Positions 1 through 10,533 are shown, counted from the stretch's first letter. The stretch is 64,000 nt of DNA from Enterobacter chengduensis (GCF_001984825.2 NZ_CP043318.1:186001-250000), one strand, 5' to 3'. The notes: generated by a model not told the origin, from the letters alone. Numbers and translations: made by a program.

Positions 1-524
1 CGCTCAAGCAGCAGCAGGCCGTTACTGTTGGCGGCTGGCTGCAGGGTAATTTTTCCATTCTGCACCGTCGCCGTCTGTTTACTGTAGTAGTCGCGCACGA
101 CGGAGCCTTCCGGGAAGGTACTGCTGACGTCGAGCGTCAGCGGCTTACCGTCCCACGTCGGGCACTGACGGATGACGTTTGCAACCGGCTGTTCTGCGGC
201 ACTTTGAATCGTCAGGAGTAGTGTGGGCGTACCGGAGCGGGTATCAATCCGCATCTGGTATTCACCGTCGCGGAAAAGGCGCCACTGCGGCGGTGTGCCG
301 TCACAGGGCTTGAGCGATAGCATCTCATTGAGTTTTATCGCGTCCGTAGGCTGCCAGCACGTCTTGTCAAAACTCAGCGTAAGAGGACGCGTACCCTTCG
401 CAAGCTTTGCCTGGCTGGTGAAGATTCCGGTGCCTTCAGCGTGAAATGCGCTAAACCCCGGCGATGTCCAGTCAGCATGTGCCAGTGCGGGTAACATCAG
501 AAAGGCGAGTGCGGTGCGTTTCAT
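1..524 (-). CDS. malS: Periplasmic alpha-amylase MalS, N-terminal part (cut by window edge)
   Basis: Only the first ~174 residues are inside the window; the gene runs off the left edge. Starts MKRTALAFLMLPALAHA, a typical signal peptide with cleavage after AHA, then DWTSPGF. The visible part matches the N-terminal non-catalytic domain of E. coli MalS closely (for example ECPKWDG-like and SNGLLLLER segments); catalytic GH13 residues lie outside. The family hydrolyses maltodextrins in the periplasm. It is divergent from bax as in E. coli. The ATG at 522-524 is chosen because the signal peptide begins there. MalT-like boxes lie upstream. Confidence 0.93.
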   Translation of the reverse strand, partial: MKRTALAFLMLPALAHADWTSPGFSAFHAEGTGIFTSQAKLAKGTRPLTLSFDKTCWQPTDAIKLNEMLSLKPCDGTPPQWRLFRDGEYQMRIDTRSGTPTLLLTIQSAAEQPVANVIRQCPTWDGKPLTLDVSSTFPEGSVVRDYYSKQTATVQNGKITLQPAANSNGLLLLE

Positions 525-580
525 TCCTGGTTCCTGTCGCGGTATTTTTGACCAGTGTGCCATCTGAGGCTGGGCAAAAA

Positions 581-624
581 CTCATCCCCTGTCGCTTTCT
601 GCCGGGAGGATGCGTGAGGATGAG
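581..624 (-). promoter_or_regulatory. Candidate MalT boxes upstream of malS
   Basis: Three short matches to the MalT box core GGGGATGAGG lie between malS and bax: CTCATCCCC at 581-589 (reverse GGGGATGAG), GGGAGGATG at 604-612 and GAGGATGAG at 616-624. Clustered boxes in mixed orientation are typical of MalT-activated promoters. Seen: the motifs. Inferred: MalT control of malS. Confidence 0.55.
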
Positions 625-839
625 TGATTTCGCGCAAAATTAGGCAGTTATCTGCGATAGTGAACACAGTTTTTGTAGAATTGTTTTTTTTATGAGCAAG
701 TTTCAGGTGACATAGTTTCGGAATTGGACTATTTCTATACGTGCTCTTGAAGTCTATTTTTGATATGATTTGAGATTCCGCTCTCAAATTTGTGAAAAAA
801 ATAAGGTGTTAGGATGATTACATCCGACCAGGAGACCTA

Positions 840-1664
840 ATGATATCGACTCCCATTCGACGATATGGGGCTGCGATACTCATGTTACTCACCACGGCAT
901 TTTCGGGTGAGGTGCTTGCGAAGACGCACACGGATACAACGAGTAAGAAAGCCCACGTAATAAAGACGACAAGTAGTAAGGTTAGCAGTAAACAAGAGTA
1001 TTCTCGCAATAGTGCAAAGAGTAGTTCACTTCCTGATTTGCGAAAATACCCTTCCGGGACACCAAGGAAAAAAGCGTTTCTCCGGACGGTAATGCCTTAC
1101 ATCACGAGTCAAAATGCCGCGATTACTGCGGATCGTAACTGGCTGATTTCTAAACAGTACGATAGCCGCTGGTCGCCGTCTGAACGCGCGCGTCTGAAAG
1201 ATATCACCAAGCGCTATAAGCTGAGCTGGAACGGTAACACCCGTCGTGTGCCGTGGAATGCTCTCCTTGAGCGTGTCGATATCATCCCGAATAGCATGGT
1301 TGCGACCATGGCGGCAGCCGAAAGCGGCTGGGGTACGTCAAAGCTGGCACGCAGCAACAACAACCTTTTCGGCATGAAATGCGTGAAAGGGCGTTGTAAC
1401 AATGCGCCAGGCAAGGTGAAAGGCTATTCGCAGTTTGAATCCGTGAAGGATTCCGTGAGCGCCTACGTGGTGAATTTGAATACGCATCCGGCCTACTCAT
1501 CGTTCCGTAAATCACGCGCTCAGCTGCGTAAAGCGGATCAGGAAGTGACGGCCACCACGATGATCCACAAGCTGAAAGGTTATTCGACGAAGGGGCAGAG
1601 CTATAACAACTACCTGTTCGCCATGTACCAGGATAACCAGCGCTTAATCGCCGCACACATGTAA
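840..1664 (+). CDS. bax: Bax family protein with glucosaminidase (lysozyme-like) domain
   Basis: 274 aa, same length class and neighbourhood (malS-bax-xylR) as E. coli Bax. An N-terminal signal segment (residues ~8-27, ending EVLA) is followed by a Ser/Thr/Lys-rich linker to ~75. The C-terminal glucosaminidase domain (~125-265) contains AAAESGWGTSKLARSNNNLFG; Glu161 is the expected catalytic acid. Family knowledge suggests peptidoglycan or chitin-like glycan hydrolysis at the cell surface; the substrate in enterics is unproven. The start at 840 follows GGAG at 831-834. Monocistronic, closed by the terminator at 1671-1700. Confidence 0.93.
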   Translation: MISTPIRRYGAAILMLLTTAFSGEVLAKTHTDTTSKKAHVIKTTSSKVSSKQEYSRNSAKSSSLPDLRKYPSGTPRKKAFLRTVMPYITSQNAAITADRNWLISKQYDSRWSPSERARLKDITKRYKLSWNGNTRRVPWNALLERVDIIPNSMVATMAAAESGWGTSKLARSNNNLFGMKCVKGRCNNAPGKVKGYSQFESVKDSVSAYVVNLNTHPAYSSFRKSRAQLRKADQEVTATTMIHKLKGYSTKGQSYNNYLFAMYQDNQRLIAAHM

Positions 1665-1670
1665 TCTCAA

Positions 1671-1700
1671 AAAACGCCTTCTTATTTGAAGGCGTTTTCT
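1671..1700. terminator. Bidirectional terminator between bax and xylR
   Basis: Stem AAACGCCTTC / GAAGGCGTTT with a short loop and T/A-rich flanks on both sides. It serves bax (plus) and xylR (minus), which ends at 1704. Confidence 0.85.
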
Positions 1701-1703
1701 TTT

Positions 1704-2882
1704 CTAAATCAGCACCTCGCTGTGGCGATCCCGGTACTCTTTTGGCGTGGTGTCATACTCTTTGCGGAACACCGAGTAGAAATATTGCAGCGACGGGTAA
1801 CCGCACATCTGCGAGATTTCATTGATCGACAGCGATGTGGAAATGAGCAGGCTGCGGGCTTTCTCCAGCTTCTCCGCATGGATGACGGCATGGATGGTTT
1901 CGCCCACCTCTTCTTTAAAACGCTTCTCCAGATTCGAACGCGAAATGCCCACCGAATCCAGCACCTGATCGACCTTTATCCCTTTGCAGGCGTGGTTGCG
2001 AATATAGTGCATGGCCTGAATGACGGCCGGATCGCTTAAGGAGCGATAATCGGTTGAGCGGCGTTCTACGACGCGGACAGGCGGCACGAGCAGGCGCTGA
2101 AGCGGCAGAGATTCTTTATCCAGCAGACGATGCAGCAGCTTCGCCGCCTGATACCCCATCTGACGCGTGCCCTGCGCAACGGAGGAGAGCGCCACGCGGG
2201 AGAGATAGCGGGTAAGCTCTTCGTTATCAATGCCAATCACGCACAGCTTTTCCGGCACCGGAATGTGTAAATGTTCGCAGACCTGCAGCACGTGGCGCGC
2301 GCGTGCGTCCGTCACGGCAATAATCCCGGTTTGCGGCGGCAGCGTTTGCAGCCAGTCAGCGAGGCGGTTTTGCGCGTGCTGCCAGTTTTCCGGAGCCGTC
2401 TCCAGCCCCTGGTACACCACGCCGCGATACTTCTCCTGCGCGACCAGCTGGCAAAACGCGTGTTCACGCTCAACGGCCCAGCGCTTGCCGCTGGTGGCGG
2501 GTAAACCATAGAACGCGAAGCGGTGAACGCCTTTCTCTTTTAGATGGAGAAAGGCGGCCTCGACCAGGGCATGGTTATCGGTGGCAATATAGTGAACCGG
2601 CGGATAGTGTTCGGGGGAATGGTAGGAGCCGCCGACGCCCACGATCGGAACGTCGACGTCGGTCAGCAGCTGCTCAATGACGGGATCGTCGTAGTCGGCG
2701 ATGACGCCATCCCCCAGCCAGTCTTTGATGTTCTCGAGACGAGTGCGGAAATCCTCTTCAATAAAGATATCCCACTCAGATTGCGACGCCTGCAAATATT
2801 CGCCAACGCCTTCTACCACCTGACGGTCGTAGGCTTTGTTGGCATTGAATAACAACGTAATGCGGTGACGCTTTTCAAACAT
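1704..2882 (-). CDS. xylR: Xylose operon transcriptional activator XylR
   Basis: 392 aa, full length for XylR. The N-terminal ~275 residues are a LacI/periplasmic-binding-type sensor that binds D-xylose; the C-terminal ~110 residues are an AraC-type double helix-turn-helix (VDQVLDSVGISRSNLEKRF and LSINEISQMCGYPSLQYFYSVFRKEY). The family activates the xylA and xylF promoters when xylose is bound. It follows xylH in the same direction with a 33-nt gap, so it may be read through from xylFGH as well as from its own weak promoter, as described in E. coli. Confidence 0.96.
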   Translation of the reverse strand: MFEKRHRITLLFNANKAYDRQVVEGVGEYLQASQSEWDIFIEEDFRTRLENIKDWLGDGVIADYDDPVIEQLLTDVDVPIVGVGGSYHSPEHYPPVHYIATDNHALVEAAFLHLKEKGVHRFAFYGLPATSGKRWAVEREHAFCQLVAQEKYRGVVYQGLETAPENWQHAQNRLADWLQTLPPQTGIIAVTDARARHVLQVCEHLHIPVPEKLCVIGIDNEELTRYLSRVALSSVAQGTRQMGYQAAKLLHRLLDKESLPLQRLLVPPVRVVERRSTDYRSLSDPAVIQAMHYIRNHACKGIKVDQVLDSVGISRSNLEKRFKEEVGETIHAVIHAEKLEKARSLLISTSLSINEISQMCGYPSLQYFYSVFRKEYDTTPKEYRDRHSEVLI

Positions 2883-2915
2883 GGCTCACTTCCCAATTAA
2901 GTCATAATACCGTTA

Positions 2916-4097
2916 TCAGGCCCGTCGCTTGGTGGCCGAGTCCATCCAGACTGCCAGTAAAAGAATGGCCCCCTTGACGATATACTGCCAAAACGTCGGG
3001 ACGTCCATCATACTCATTCCGTTATCCAACGACGCCATGATAAATGCCCCCATCACCGCGCCCGCGACGCTACCGATACCGCCTGCGAGGCTGGTGCCGC
3101 CAATGACGCAGGCGGCGATCGCATCCAGCTCGGCGATGTTACCGGCGGAGGGAGATCCGGCCCCCAGACGCGAGCTGAGGATCAACCCGGCGATAGCGAC
3201 CATCAGGCCGTTAATGGCGAAGACCGCCAGCTTGGTACGCTCGACGTTAATACCCGAGAGGCGGGCAGCCTCAAGGTTGCCGCCAATGGCATAAATGCGG
3301 CGACCAAACGCGGTGCGCGTCGCCATAAACATGCCGCCCAACAGTAACAGTGCCAGCAGCAGGACCGGTGTCGGGACGCCGCGATAGTCATTCAGGAGCC
3401 AGATGGCGCCCAGCACAATGACCGCCGTGAGCGCCTGACGCCCCACCACCGACGTTGACGCAGGGGAAGCCAGCCCCAGCGCCTGACGACGGACGCGTCC
3501 CCGCCACTGCCATGCGACAAACGCCAGCAACCCCACCACGCCGAGAGTAAAACCCACGCCATCCGGGAGGTAGCTCTGACCAATTTGCGACATGGCCGCA
3601 CTGGTCGGTGAGACGGTGGTGCCGTTAGTGATGCCGATTAAGATCCCGCGGAAGGCCAGCATTCCCGCCAGGGTGACAATAAACGATGGCACCTTACGGT
3701 AGGCAACCCACCAGCCGTTCCAGGCGCCCAGTACCAGCCCCAATACCAGCGTGACCGCCACGGTCAGCGGCAGCGGCCAGCCGAGCCAGACGTCAAAAAT
3801 GGCCGCCACGCCGCCGAGAAGCCCCATCATCGAACCGACCGACAGGTCAATCTCCGCGGAGATAATCACGAACACCATGCCCACGGCCAGAATGCCGGTG
3901 ATAGCGGTCTGGCGAAGCAGGTTGGAGACGTTACGCGCGCTCAGGTATGAGCCATCGGTCATCCAGGTAAAGAACAGCATGATGACGATAATTGCCGCGA
4001 TCATGACAAAAACCTGCAGGTTTAGCGCTTTGAGCCCCGCGAACGCACCGGGCGTCGGGACGGCGACTTTGATATCAGACGGATTGCTTTTCGACAT
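2916..4097 (-). CDS. xylH: D-xylose ABC transporter permease XylH
   Basis: 393 aa inner-membrane permease with about ten hydrophobic segments. The conserved carbohydrate-uptake family stretch ([19 protein letters not shown]) and the C-terminal [15 protein letters not shown] motif are both visible. It forms the membrane channel for D-xylose with XylG and XylF. Its start overlaps the 3' end of xylG by 23 nt, indicating translational coupling. Confidence 0.97.
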   Translation of the reverse strand: MSKSNPSDIKVAVPTPGAFAGLKALNLQVFVMIAAIIVIMLFFTWMTDGSYLSARNVSNLLRQTAITGILAVGMVFVIISAEIDLSVGSMMGLLGGVAAIFDVWLGWPLPLTVAVTLVLGLVLGAWNGWWVAYRKVPSFIVTLAGMLAFRGILIGITNGTTVSPTSAAMSQIGQSYLPDGVGFTLGVVGLLAFVAWQWRGRVRRQALGLASPASTSVVGRQALTAVIVLGAIWLLNDYRGVPTPVLLLALLLLGGMFMATRTAFGRRIYAIGGNLEAARLSGINVERTKLAVFAINGLMVAIAGLILSSRLGAGSPSAGNIAELDAIAACVIGGTSLAGGIGSVAGAVMGAFIMASLDNGMSMMDVPTFWQYIVKGAILLLAVWMDSATKRRA

Positions 4098-5616
4098 GAC
4101 GTTCGCTCCTTAAAGCGGCTTCCATCACCTGCTCCTGCGTCAGGTTCTGGTTAATCAGGTTGGCTTTCAGTTTCCCCTCGTGCATGACCAGCACGCGGTC
4201 GCTCAGGCCGAGCACTTCGGGTAACTCAGACGAAATGACAATGACGGCAATCCCTTGCTGAACAAGCTGATTAATCAGTTTGTAGATTTCATATTTGGCA
4301 CCGATATCGATTCCACGCGTCGGCTCATCAAGGATTAAAATGCGTGGGTTGAGAAGCAGGCAGCGCGCCAGAATCGCCTTCTGCTGGTTGCCGCCGCTCA
4401 GGCGGCCAATCGCCAGTTCCGGTGAAGAGGTTTTGACCTTCAGCCGGGCCAGCGACTGAAGAATACACTGCTGCTCTGCGGCATCGTCCAGGCTGCTCAG
4501 CGTGCCCGAGAACCGATCGAGTGCCGCAAGCGTAATGTTTTTCCCTACCGCCATGACGGGTACGATGCCGTCTTTTTTGCGATCTTCCGGCACCATAGCA
4601 ATGCCGTGGGCAATCGCCTGCTGGCAGTTGTCAATTTTCACCGGCTGGCCGTCGATAAATATCGTGCCCTCCCAGCGCCCCGGCCACACGCCAAACAGAC
4701 ACTGCACGGCCTCCGTGCGCCCTGCGCCGACTAACCCGGCAATACCGAGAATTTCGCCGCTGTGAAGGGAAAATGAGATGTTATTCACGCGCTTGATGTG
4801 GCGGTTAACGGGGTGCCACGCGGTCAGGTTTTCCACGCGCAGGACTTCATCGCCCGTTGCGTGAGGTTCACTCGGGTAGAGCGCCGTCAGCTCGCGGCCC
4901 ACCATCATGGTGATGATGTCATCTTCACTCATCCCTGCGGCTTCACGCGTGCCGATGTGTTGCCCGTCGCGGATCACGCAGATGGTGTCCGAAATGGCTT
5001 TCACCTCGTTCAGCTTGTGCGAAATGTAGATGCAGGCGATACCGTGGTTTTGCAGATCGCGAATGATATTGAGCAGAACCGCGGTTTCCTGTTCGGTGAG
5101 CGAGGCCGTGGGCTCATCAAGGATCAGCAGCCTGACCTGTTTATTGAGCGCCTTAGCGATTTCGACCAGCTGCTGCTGCCCCAGCCCCAGGTCCCCCACG
5201 CGCGTATTGGGTGAAATGTGGAGGCTCACCTGCGCCAGCAGCTTTTCACAGCGCAGCGTCATGGTGTCGTAGTCCAGCACGCCGTGGCGGGAAATTTCGG
5301 CTCCGAGGAAAATGTTCTCCAGCACGGTGAGATGCTTCACCAGCGCCAGCTCCTGGTGGATGATGGCGATGCCTTTACGTTCGGTATCGCGGATGTGTGT
5401 CGCCTGGATAACTTCACCGGCAAAGACGATTTCGCCTTCGTAGCTCCCGTGCGGGTAGATCCCGCACAGCACTTTCATCAGCGTTGACTTGCCCGAACCG
5501 TTCTCACCGCACAGCGAAACCACTTCGCCGGGGTTCAACCGGAGGCTGACGTTGTCGACGGCTTTCACCGCGCCGAAGCGTTTGGTGATGCTTTTCATTT
5601 CAAGTAAATAAGGCAT
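4075..5616 (-). CDS. xylG: D-xylose ABC transporter ATP-binding protein XylG
   Basis: 513 aa with two ABC domains in tandem. The first has Walker A GENGSGKS (37-44), signature LGLGQQQ and Walker [11 protein letters not shown]. The second has the degenerate P-loop GLVGAGRTE with signature LSGGNQQK and Walker [10 protein letters not shown], typical of the monosaccharide (RbsA/MglA/XylG) class. The start at MPYLLEMKS is preferred over an ATG 36 nt upstream because it matches the E. coli start and length. Part of xylFGH; separated from xylF by a GC-rich hairpin. Confidence 0.96.
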   Translation of the reverse strand: MPYLLEMKSITKRFGAVKAVDNVSLRLNPGEVVSLCGENGSGKSTLMKVLCGIYPHGSYEGEIVFAGEVIQATHIRDTERKGIAIIHQELALVKHLTVLENIFLGAEISRHGVLDYDTMTLRCEKLLAQVSLHISPNTRVGDLGLGQQQLVEIAKALNKQVRLLILDEPTASLTEQETAVLLNIIRDLQNHGIACIYISHKLNEVKAISDTICVIRDGQHIGTREAAGMSEDDIITMMVGRELTALYPSEPHATGDEVLRVENLTAWHPVNRHIKRVNNISFSLHSGEILGIAGLVGAGRTEAVQCLFGVWPGRWEGTIFIDGQPVKIDNCQQAIAHGIAMVPEDRKKDGIVPVMAVGKNITLAALDRFSGTLSSLDDAAEQQCILQSLARLKVKTSSPELAIGRLSGGNQQKAILARCLLLNPRILILDEPTRGIDIGAKYEIYKLINQLVQQGIAVIVISSELPEVLGLSDRVLVMHEGKLKANLINQNLTQEQVMEAALRSERHVEKQSV

Positions 5617-5660
5617 AACCGCTCCACATAACCCGAGGGAAGAACAGCACAACGTGATGC

Positions 5661-5680
5661 GCCCCCGCAGAGCAGGGGCC
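5661..5680 (-). repeat. GC-rich hairpin between xylF and xylG
   Basis: Within the 72-nt xylF-xylG gap CCCC and GGGG arms flank a GC-containing loop, forming a compact hairpin with one bulged base. There is no T-run, so it probably acts as a 3'-end stabiliser or partial attenuator that keeps binding protein above ATPase and permease. The function is inference. Confidence 0.5.
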
Positions 5681-5688
5681 GCGCCGGA

Positions 5689-6681
5689 TTACAGTTCGCT
5701 CTTCTTGTGGAAACCATCTTTGATGACGGTGGCGTCAATGTTCTCTTTATTGACTTCTATTGGCGTGAGCAGACGGGCCGGAACGTCTTTAAGCCCGTTA
5801 TTCAGGGTCGCATCTGCTTTAGGTTGCTTGCCATTACCCAGCTCCACGGCAATTTCTGCCGCCGTATTGGCAAGCTGGGTAATCGGTTTGTAGACCGTCA
5901 TGGTCTGGGTGCCTGCGATAATACGTTTTACCCCGGCCAGATCGGCGTCCTGCCCTGAGATAGCGACTTTCCCCGCCAGACCCTGGGCGCTCAGCGCCTG
6001 AATGGCGCCGCCTGCGGTGGCATCGTTGGAGGCCACGACCGCATCAATTTTGTTGTTATTGGCCGTTAGCGCGTTTTCCATAATCTTCAGCGCGTTTTCT
6101 GGCAGCCAGCCGTCGGCCCATTGATCGCCGACCACCTTAATTTTCCCGTTATCAATGTACGGCTTAAGGACTTTCATTTGTCCTTCGCGGAACAGTTTGG
6201 CGTTGTTATCCACCGGCGAACCACCCATCAGGAAATAATTCCCCTGAGGCACTTTGTCGATCAGGCTTTGCGCCTGTAATTCGCCCACTTTTTCATTGTC
6301 GAACGAAATATAATAATCAATATCCGCATTATTAATCATGCGGTCATAGGCCAGCACTTTTATGCCTTCCTGCCTGGCTTCTTTCACCACGTTACTTAAT
6401 ACCTGGCCGTTATAGGGGATAATAACCAGCACATCAACGCCACGGTTAATCATATTCTCGATCTGCGACATTTGCGTTTCTTCGTTGCCGTTAGCCGACT
6501 GTACAAACACGCTGGCGCCGAGGGATTCTGCTTTCTTCACAAAAATATCGCGATCTTTTTGCCAGCGCTCCAGGCGCAGGTCATCAATGGCCATGCCAAT
6601 TTTGACCTCTTTGGCCTGTCCTGCAAAGCTTGCAAGGAGGAGAGTAGTGCAGAGCGTTAGGGTCAGGTTCTTTATCTTCAT
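5689..6681 (-). CDS. xylF: D-xylose periplasmic binding protein XylF
   Basis: 330 aa, signal peptide MKIKNLTLTLCTTLLLASFAGQA cut before KEVKIGMAIDD. Periplasmic-binding fold of the ribose/galactose type; residues expected around xylose are in conserved stretches such as DLRLERW and YDRMINNADIDYY. The start chosen is MKIKNL at 6681; an in-frame ATG 51 nt further upstream would put a hydrophilic extension before the signal peptide and is unlikely. First gene of xylFGH, divergent from xylA. Confidence 0.97.
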   Translation of the reverse strand: MKIKNLTLTLCTTLLLASFAGQAKEVKIGMAIDDLRLERWQKDRDIFVKKAESLGASVFVQSANGNEETQMSQIENMINRGVDVLVIIPYNGQVLSNVVKEARQEGIKVLAYDRMINNADIDYYISFDNEKVGELQAQSLIDKVPQGNYFLMGGSPVDNNAKLFREGQMKVLKPYIDNGKIKVVGDQWADGWLPENALKIMENALTANNNKIDAVVASNDATAGGAIQALSAQGLAGKVAISGQDADLAGVKRIIAGTQTMTVYKPITQLANTAAEIAVELGNGKQPKADATLNNGLKDVPARLLTPIEVNKENIDATVIKDGFHKKSEL

Positions 6682-7052
6682 AATTATTCTGCCTTTTTGT
6701 AGGGGGATGTGTTGCTGAGATAAAAGAAACATTCACTGCTGAGACGCAGCAAATTTTTAACGCGGAAAGGCGGGCTGGCAATTACAGATTTTTATCTTCT
6801 CATTACGATATTTGGTTTATTTCTGAATTTATGACCGCGATCGGATTTTAAAAAACGTAACGTCTTAATTACATTTGATTCTGGAATATGCGCCGAAAAA
6901 TAGTTCGTTTGCGCATTATTTTGCGAGCCAGCGCACAGTTATGCATTCTCTCAATAGCAGTGTGAAATAACGTAATTGAGCAACCCAAAATGTCTATTCA
7001 CTATTACTCCTGTATCAACGACTCGCCGCATACCCTGATTATGGAGCTCAAT
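6682..7052. promoter_or_regulatory. Divergent xylF/xylA control region
   Basis: The 371-nt AT-rich region between xylF and xylA. The segment 6915-6985 closely follows the E. coli xylA upstream sequence as I remember it, including a TGTGAAATAACGTAATTGAGCA stretch near 6961. A clean CRP palindrome is not obvious: TGTGA at 6961-6965 is only a half site, and the segment ATGCATTCTCTCAATA (about 6941-6956) looks like a decayed TGTGA-N6-TCAAT site. XylR direct repeats are expected here but cannot be fixed by eye. Confidence 0.6.
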
Positions 7053-8375
7053 ATGCAAGCTTATTTCGACCAACTCGATCGTGTTCGTTACGAAGGCCCA
7101 AAAACGGCCAATCCTTTAGCTTTTCGTCACTACAACCCGGATGAGCTGGTGCTGGGTAAGCGCATGGAAGATCATCTGCGCTTTGCCGCCTGTTACTGGC
7201 ATACCTTCTGCTGGAACGGTGCCGATATGTTCGGCGTGGGTTCCTTTGACCGCCCATGGCAGCAGCCGGGCGAGGCTATCGAGCTGGCAAAGCGCAAAGC
7301 CGATGTGGCATTTGAGTTCTTCCACAAGCTGAACGTGCCGTACTACTGCTTCCATGACGTGGACGTGTCGCCGGAAGGCGCGTCGCTGAAAGAGTACCTG
7401 AACAACTTCGCGCAGATGGTAGACGTGCTGGCGGCGAAACAGCAGCAAAGCGGCGTGAAGCTGCTCTGGGGTACGGCAAACTGCTTCACCAATCCTCGCT
7501 ACGGCGCGGGTGCAGCAACTAACCCTGACCCAGAGGTATTTAGCTGGGCGGCTACGCAGGTGGTGACGGCCATGAACGCCACGCATCAGCTGGGCGGCGA
7601 AAACTATGTCCTGTGGGGCGGCCGTGAAGGTTATGAAACCCTCCTGAACACCGACCTGCGTCAGGAGCGCGAGCAGATTGGCCGCTTTATGCAGATGGTT
7701 GTCGACCACAAGCATAAAATCGGCTTCCGCGGCACGCTGCTGATTGAGCCGAAACCGCAGGAACCGACGAAGCACCAGTATGACTACGACGTGGCGACGG
7801 TGTATGGCTTCCTGAAGCAGTTCGGTCTGGAAAAAGAGATTAAAGTTAACATTGAAGCAAACCACGCCACGCTGGCGGGCCACTCATTCCATCACGAGAT
7901 TGCGTCTGCGATTGCGCTGGGCATTTTCGGCTCTGTGGATGCGAACCGAGGCGATGCGCAGCTGGGCTGGGATACAGACCAGTTCCCGAACAGCGTGGAA
8001 GAGAATGCGCTGGTGATGTATGAAATCATCAAGGCGGGCGGTTTCACCACCGGCGGCCTGAACTTTGACGCCAAGGTGCGTCGTCAGAGCACCGACAAAT
8101 ACGATCTGTTCTACGGCCACATTGGCGCAATGGACACCATGGCGCTGGCGCTGAAGGTGGCGGCTCGCATGATTGAAGACGGCGAGCTCGATAAACGCGT
8201 GGCGAAGCGCTACAGCGGCTGGAACAGTGAGCTGGGCCAGCAAATTTTGAAAGGCCAGTTATCGCTTGCGGACATCGCGAAGTACGCTGAACAACATCAG
8301 CTGGCACCGCAGCACCAGAGCGGGCACCAGGAGCTGCTGGAAAATCTGGTCAATCACTACCTGTTCGATAAATAA
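7053..8375 (+). CDS. xylA: D-xylose isomerase XylA
   Basis: 440 aa, the E. coli length. Converts D-xylose to D-xylulose. The catalytic pair H101 and D104 sits in [10 protein letters not shown], and the metal ligands are in [14 protein letters not shown] and FDAKVRRQS. The start is ATG 7053, preceded by GGAG (7043-7046); an in-frame ATG 63 nt upstream lacks conservation with the known protein. First gene of xylAB; a REP element lies between it and xylB. Confidence 0.98.
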   Translation: MQAYFDQLDRVRYEGPKTANPLAFRHYNPDELVLGKRMEDHLRFAACYWHTFCWNGADMFGVGSFDRPWQQPGEAIELAKRKADVAFEFFHKLNVPYYCFHDVDVSPEGASLKEYLNNFAQMVDVLAAKQQQSGVKLLWGTANCFTNPRYGAGAATNPDPEVFSWAATQVVTAMNATHQLGGENYVLWGGREGYETLLNTDLRQEREQIGRFMQMVVDHKHKIGFRGTLLIEPKPQEPTKHQYDYDVATVYGFLKQFGLEKEIKVNIEANHATLAGHSFHHEIASAIALGIFGSVDANRGDAQLGWDTDQFPNSVEENALVMYEIIKAGGFTTGGLNFDAKVRRQSTDKYDLFYGHIGAMDTMALALKVAARMIEDGELDKRVAKRYSGWNSELGQQILKGQLSLADIAKYAEQHQLAPQHQSGHQELLENLVNHYLFDK

Positions 8376-8381
8376 CACCAC

Positions 8382-8411
8382 GTAGGCCCGGTAAGCGCAG
8401 CGCCACCGGGC
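8382..8411. repeat. REP element between xylA and xylB
   Basis: GTAGGCCCGGTAAGC...GCGCCACCGGGC imperfect palindrome, the usual enterobacterial REP form. It sits in the 60-nt xylA-xylB gap and may stabilise the xylA end of the message. Confidence 0.8.
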
Positions 8412-8435
8412 ATTTTCAGTTAAGGAATCCACTAT

Positions 8436-9890
8436 ATGTACATCGGGATCGATCTTGGCACATCGGGTGTGAAAGCCATCCTGTTAAGCGAGCAGGGCGA
8501 CGTGTTAGCCACGCAGACGGAAACGCTGCAGGTTTCACGTCCGCATCCGCTGTGGTCGGAACAGGATCCGGAGCAGTGGTGGCAGGCGACGGATCGCGCA
8601 ATCAAAGCCTTAGGTGAGAAACATAGCCTTCGTAACGTGAAGGCGCTGGGCATTGCCGGACAAATGCACGGCGCTACGCTGCTGGATAGCCAGCATCGCG
8701 TGTTGCGTCCAGCGATACTCTGGAACGATGGCCGCTGTGCGGAAGAGTGCGCGCTTCTTGAGACGCGTGTACCCACGTCGCGTGAGATTACCGGCAACCT
8801 GATGATGCCCGGCTTTACCGCGCCCAAACTTCTGTGGGTGCAGCGACACGAGCCGGAGATTTTCCGTCAGGTGGCGAAAGTCCTGCTGCCGAAAGATTAT
8901 CTGCGCTTTCGCATGACGGGCGATTTTGCCTCCGACATGTCCGATGCCGCCGGCACGATGTGGCTCGACGTGGCGAAACGCGACTGGAGCGAGGCGATGC
9001 TGGATGCCTGCCATCTGACCCGCGGACATATGCCCGCGCTGTTCGAAGGTAGTGAGGTGACAGGCACGCTGCTGCCAGCCGTTGCTGAACGCTGGAACAT
9101 GCCTGCCGTACCGGTGGTGGCCGGGGGCGGCGATAATGCGGCGGGAGCTGTCGGCGTCGGCATGGTTGAGGCGGGGCAGGCGATGCTGTCGCTGGGAACG
9201 TCTGGCGTCTATTTTGCCGTCAGCGACGGGTATCGCAGCAATCCCGAAAGCGCTGTGCACAGTTTCTGCCATGCCCTTCCGGGGAAATGGCATTTGATGT
9301 CGGTGATGCTCAGCGCGGCGTCCTGCCTGGACTGGGCGGCAAAACTCACCGGCATGGCCGACGTGCCGTCGCTCATCTCTGCGGCGCAGCAGGCGGATGA
9401 CGCTGCGGGAACGGTCTGGTTTTTACCGTATCTTTCCGGCGAACGAACGCCGCACAACAACCCGGAAGCGAAAGGGGTGTTCTTTGGCTTAACCCATCAG
9501 CATGGCCCGGCAGAACTGGCGCGTGCGGTTCTTGAAGGCGTAGGCTATGCGCTGGCTGACGGAATGGACGTAGTGCACGACTGCGGCCTGAAGCCCACGA
9601 GCGTCACCCTGATTGGCGGCGGCGCGCGAAGCCCTTACTGGCGACAGATGCTGGCCGACATCAGCGGTTTGCAGCTGGATTTCCGCACCGGAGGGGATGT
9701 CGGGCCCGCGCTGGGCGCCGCGCGGCTGGCGCAAATCGCCATGAACCCCGAAAAACCGCTTTCAACGCTGTTGCCACAGCTCCCGCTTGAACAGGCGCAC
9801 TTGCCTGATGCGGCGAGCCATGCGCGGTACGCGGAAAGGCGCGACGTGTTCCGTAAAATCTACCAGCAGCTGCTGCCGCTGATGTCGTAA
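8436..9890 (+). CDS. xylB: Xylulokinase XylB
   Basis: 484 aa FGGY-family kinase that phosphorylates D-xylulose to xylulose 5-phosphate, feeding the pentose phosphate pathway. N-terminal ATPase phosphate loop GIDLGTSGVK (4-13); FGGY signature region 80-110; catalytic base D233 in AGGGDNAAGAVGVG; C-terminal adenosine motif LIGGGARSPYWRQMLAD. The preceding sequence TTAAGGAATCCACTAT supplies an AAGGA ribosome site. Last gene of xylAB. Confidence 0.98.
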   Translation: MYIGIDLGTSGVKAILLSEQGDVLATQTETLQVSRPHPLWSEQDPEQWWQATDRAIKALGEKHSLRNVKALGIAGQMHGATLLDSQHRVLRPAILWNDGRCAEECALLETRVPTSREITGNLMMPGFTAPKLLWVQRHEPEIFRQVAKVLLPKDYLRFRMTGDFASDMSDAAGTMWLDVAKRDWSEAMLDACHLTRGHMPALFEGSEVTGTLLPAVAERWNMPAVPVVAGGGDNAAGAVGVGMVEAGQAMLSLGTSGVYFAVSDGYRSNPESAVHSFCHALPGKWHLMSVMLSAASCLDWAAKLTGMADVPSLISAAQQADDAAGTVWFLPYLSGERTPHNNPEAKGVFFGLTHQHGPAELARAVLEGVGYALADGMDVVHDCGLKPTSVTLIGGGARSPYWRQMLADISGLQLDFRTGGDVGPALGAARLAQIAMNPEKPLSTLLPQLPLEQAHLPDAASHARYAERRDVFRKIYQQLLPLMS

Positions 9891-9993
9891 ATTCGATTGT
9901 CCGACAGAGGCACGAGGATGTCCTTTTTTGGTCTGTGCGTGCCTTCCTTTCCTTGCCAGTATGGTGTCACACCCACTGGCGAGGAAATTTATC

Positions 9994-10533
9994 ATGTCAC
10001 GTACTGCGTTAATCAACATCGATACCCAGCAGTCATTTCACCATCGAAATTACTGGCAGGAAGGCGATATTCCCGACTTTCAGCAGGCGATGCAGGGGCT
10101 GATTGAAGGCTGCCAGGCGCACGGTATTCCGGTCGTGGATATTTTTCATGTCGACGAAGACGGCCCCTTCACGCTGCAAAGCGGCTATGTCAAACCGATG
10201 GCCTTTTTGCGTCATCAGCCGGATGTGGTTTTCCAGAAACACGTCCATAATGCCTTCACGGATACCGGGCTTGACCGCTGGCTGCGCGAGCGTGATATCA
10301 ACAACGTGATTATCTGCGGCATCCGCACGGAACAATGCTGTGAAACCACCGCTCGGGTGGCATCCGATCTGGGGTATGCTGTGACCTTTGTGAGTGAGGC
10401 AACGCTGACGTTTCCCATGACCTACAAGGGCATTACCCTTAGCGCTGCGGAAATTCGCCATCGTACCGAAACGGTCCTGGCCGGGCGTTTTGCCGAAATT
10501 AAAACGGTAGCGGAGACGCTGGAGTCACTGTAA
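9994..10533 (+). CDS. Isochorismatase-family (cysteine hydrolase) protein
   Basis: 179 aa. Isochorismatase-like fold with the family triad visible: D10 (INIDTQ), K82 (FQKHVHNAF) and C115 (GIRTEQCCETTAR). Cysteine members of this fold are amidases or hydrolases for small amides; the substrate cannot be read from sequence. The start at 9994 follows GAGGAAATTTATC; longer in-frame starts give an unconserved leader. The stop codon overlaps the next start by 1 nt, so it is translationally coupled to the AraC/GlxA regulator. The pair replaces yiaAB of E. coli between xylB and wecH. Confidence 0.85.
   Translation: MSRTALINIDTQQSFHHRNYWQEGDIPDFQQAMQGLIEGCQAHGIPVVDIFHVDEDGPFTLQSGYVKPMAFLRHQPDVVFQKHVHNAFTDTGLDRWLRERDINNVIICGIRTEQCCETTARVASDLGYAVTFVSEATLTFPMTYKGITLSAAEIRHRTETVLAGRFAEIKTVAETLESL

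Noticed and set aside
6959..6980. Full CRP site at the xylA promoter
   Set aside because: Only the TGTGA half is present at 6961; the second half does not match well enough to call, so it is left inside the broader control region.
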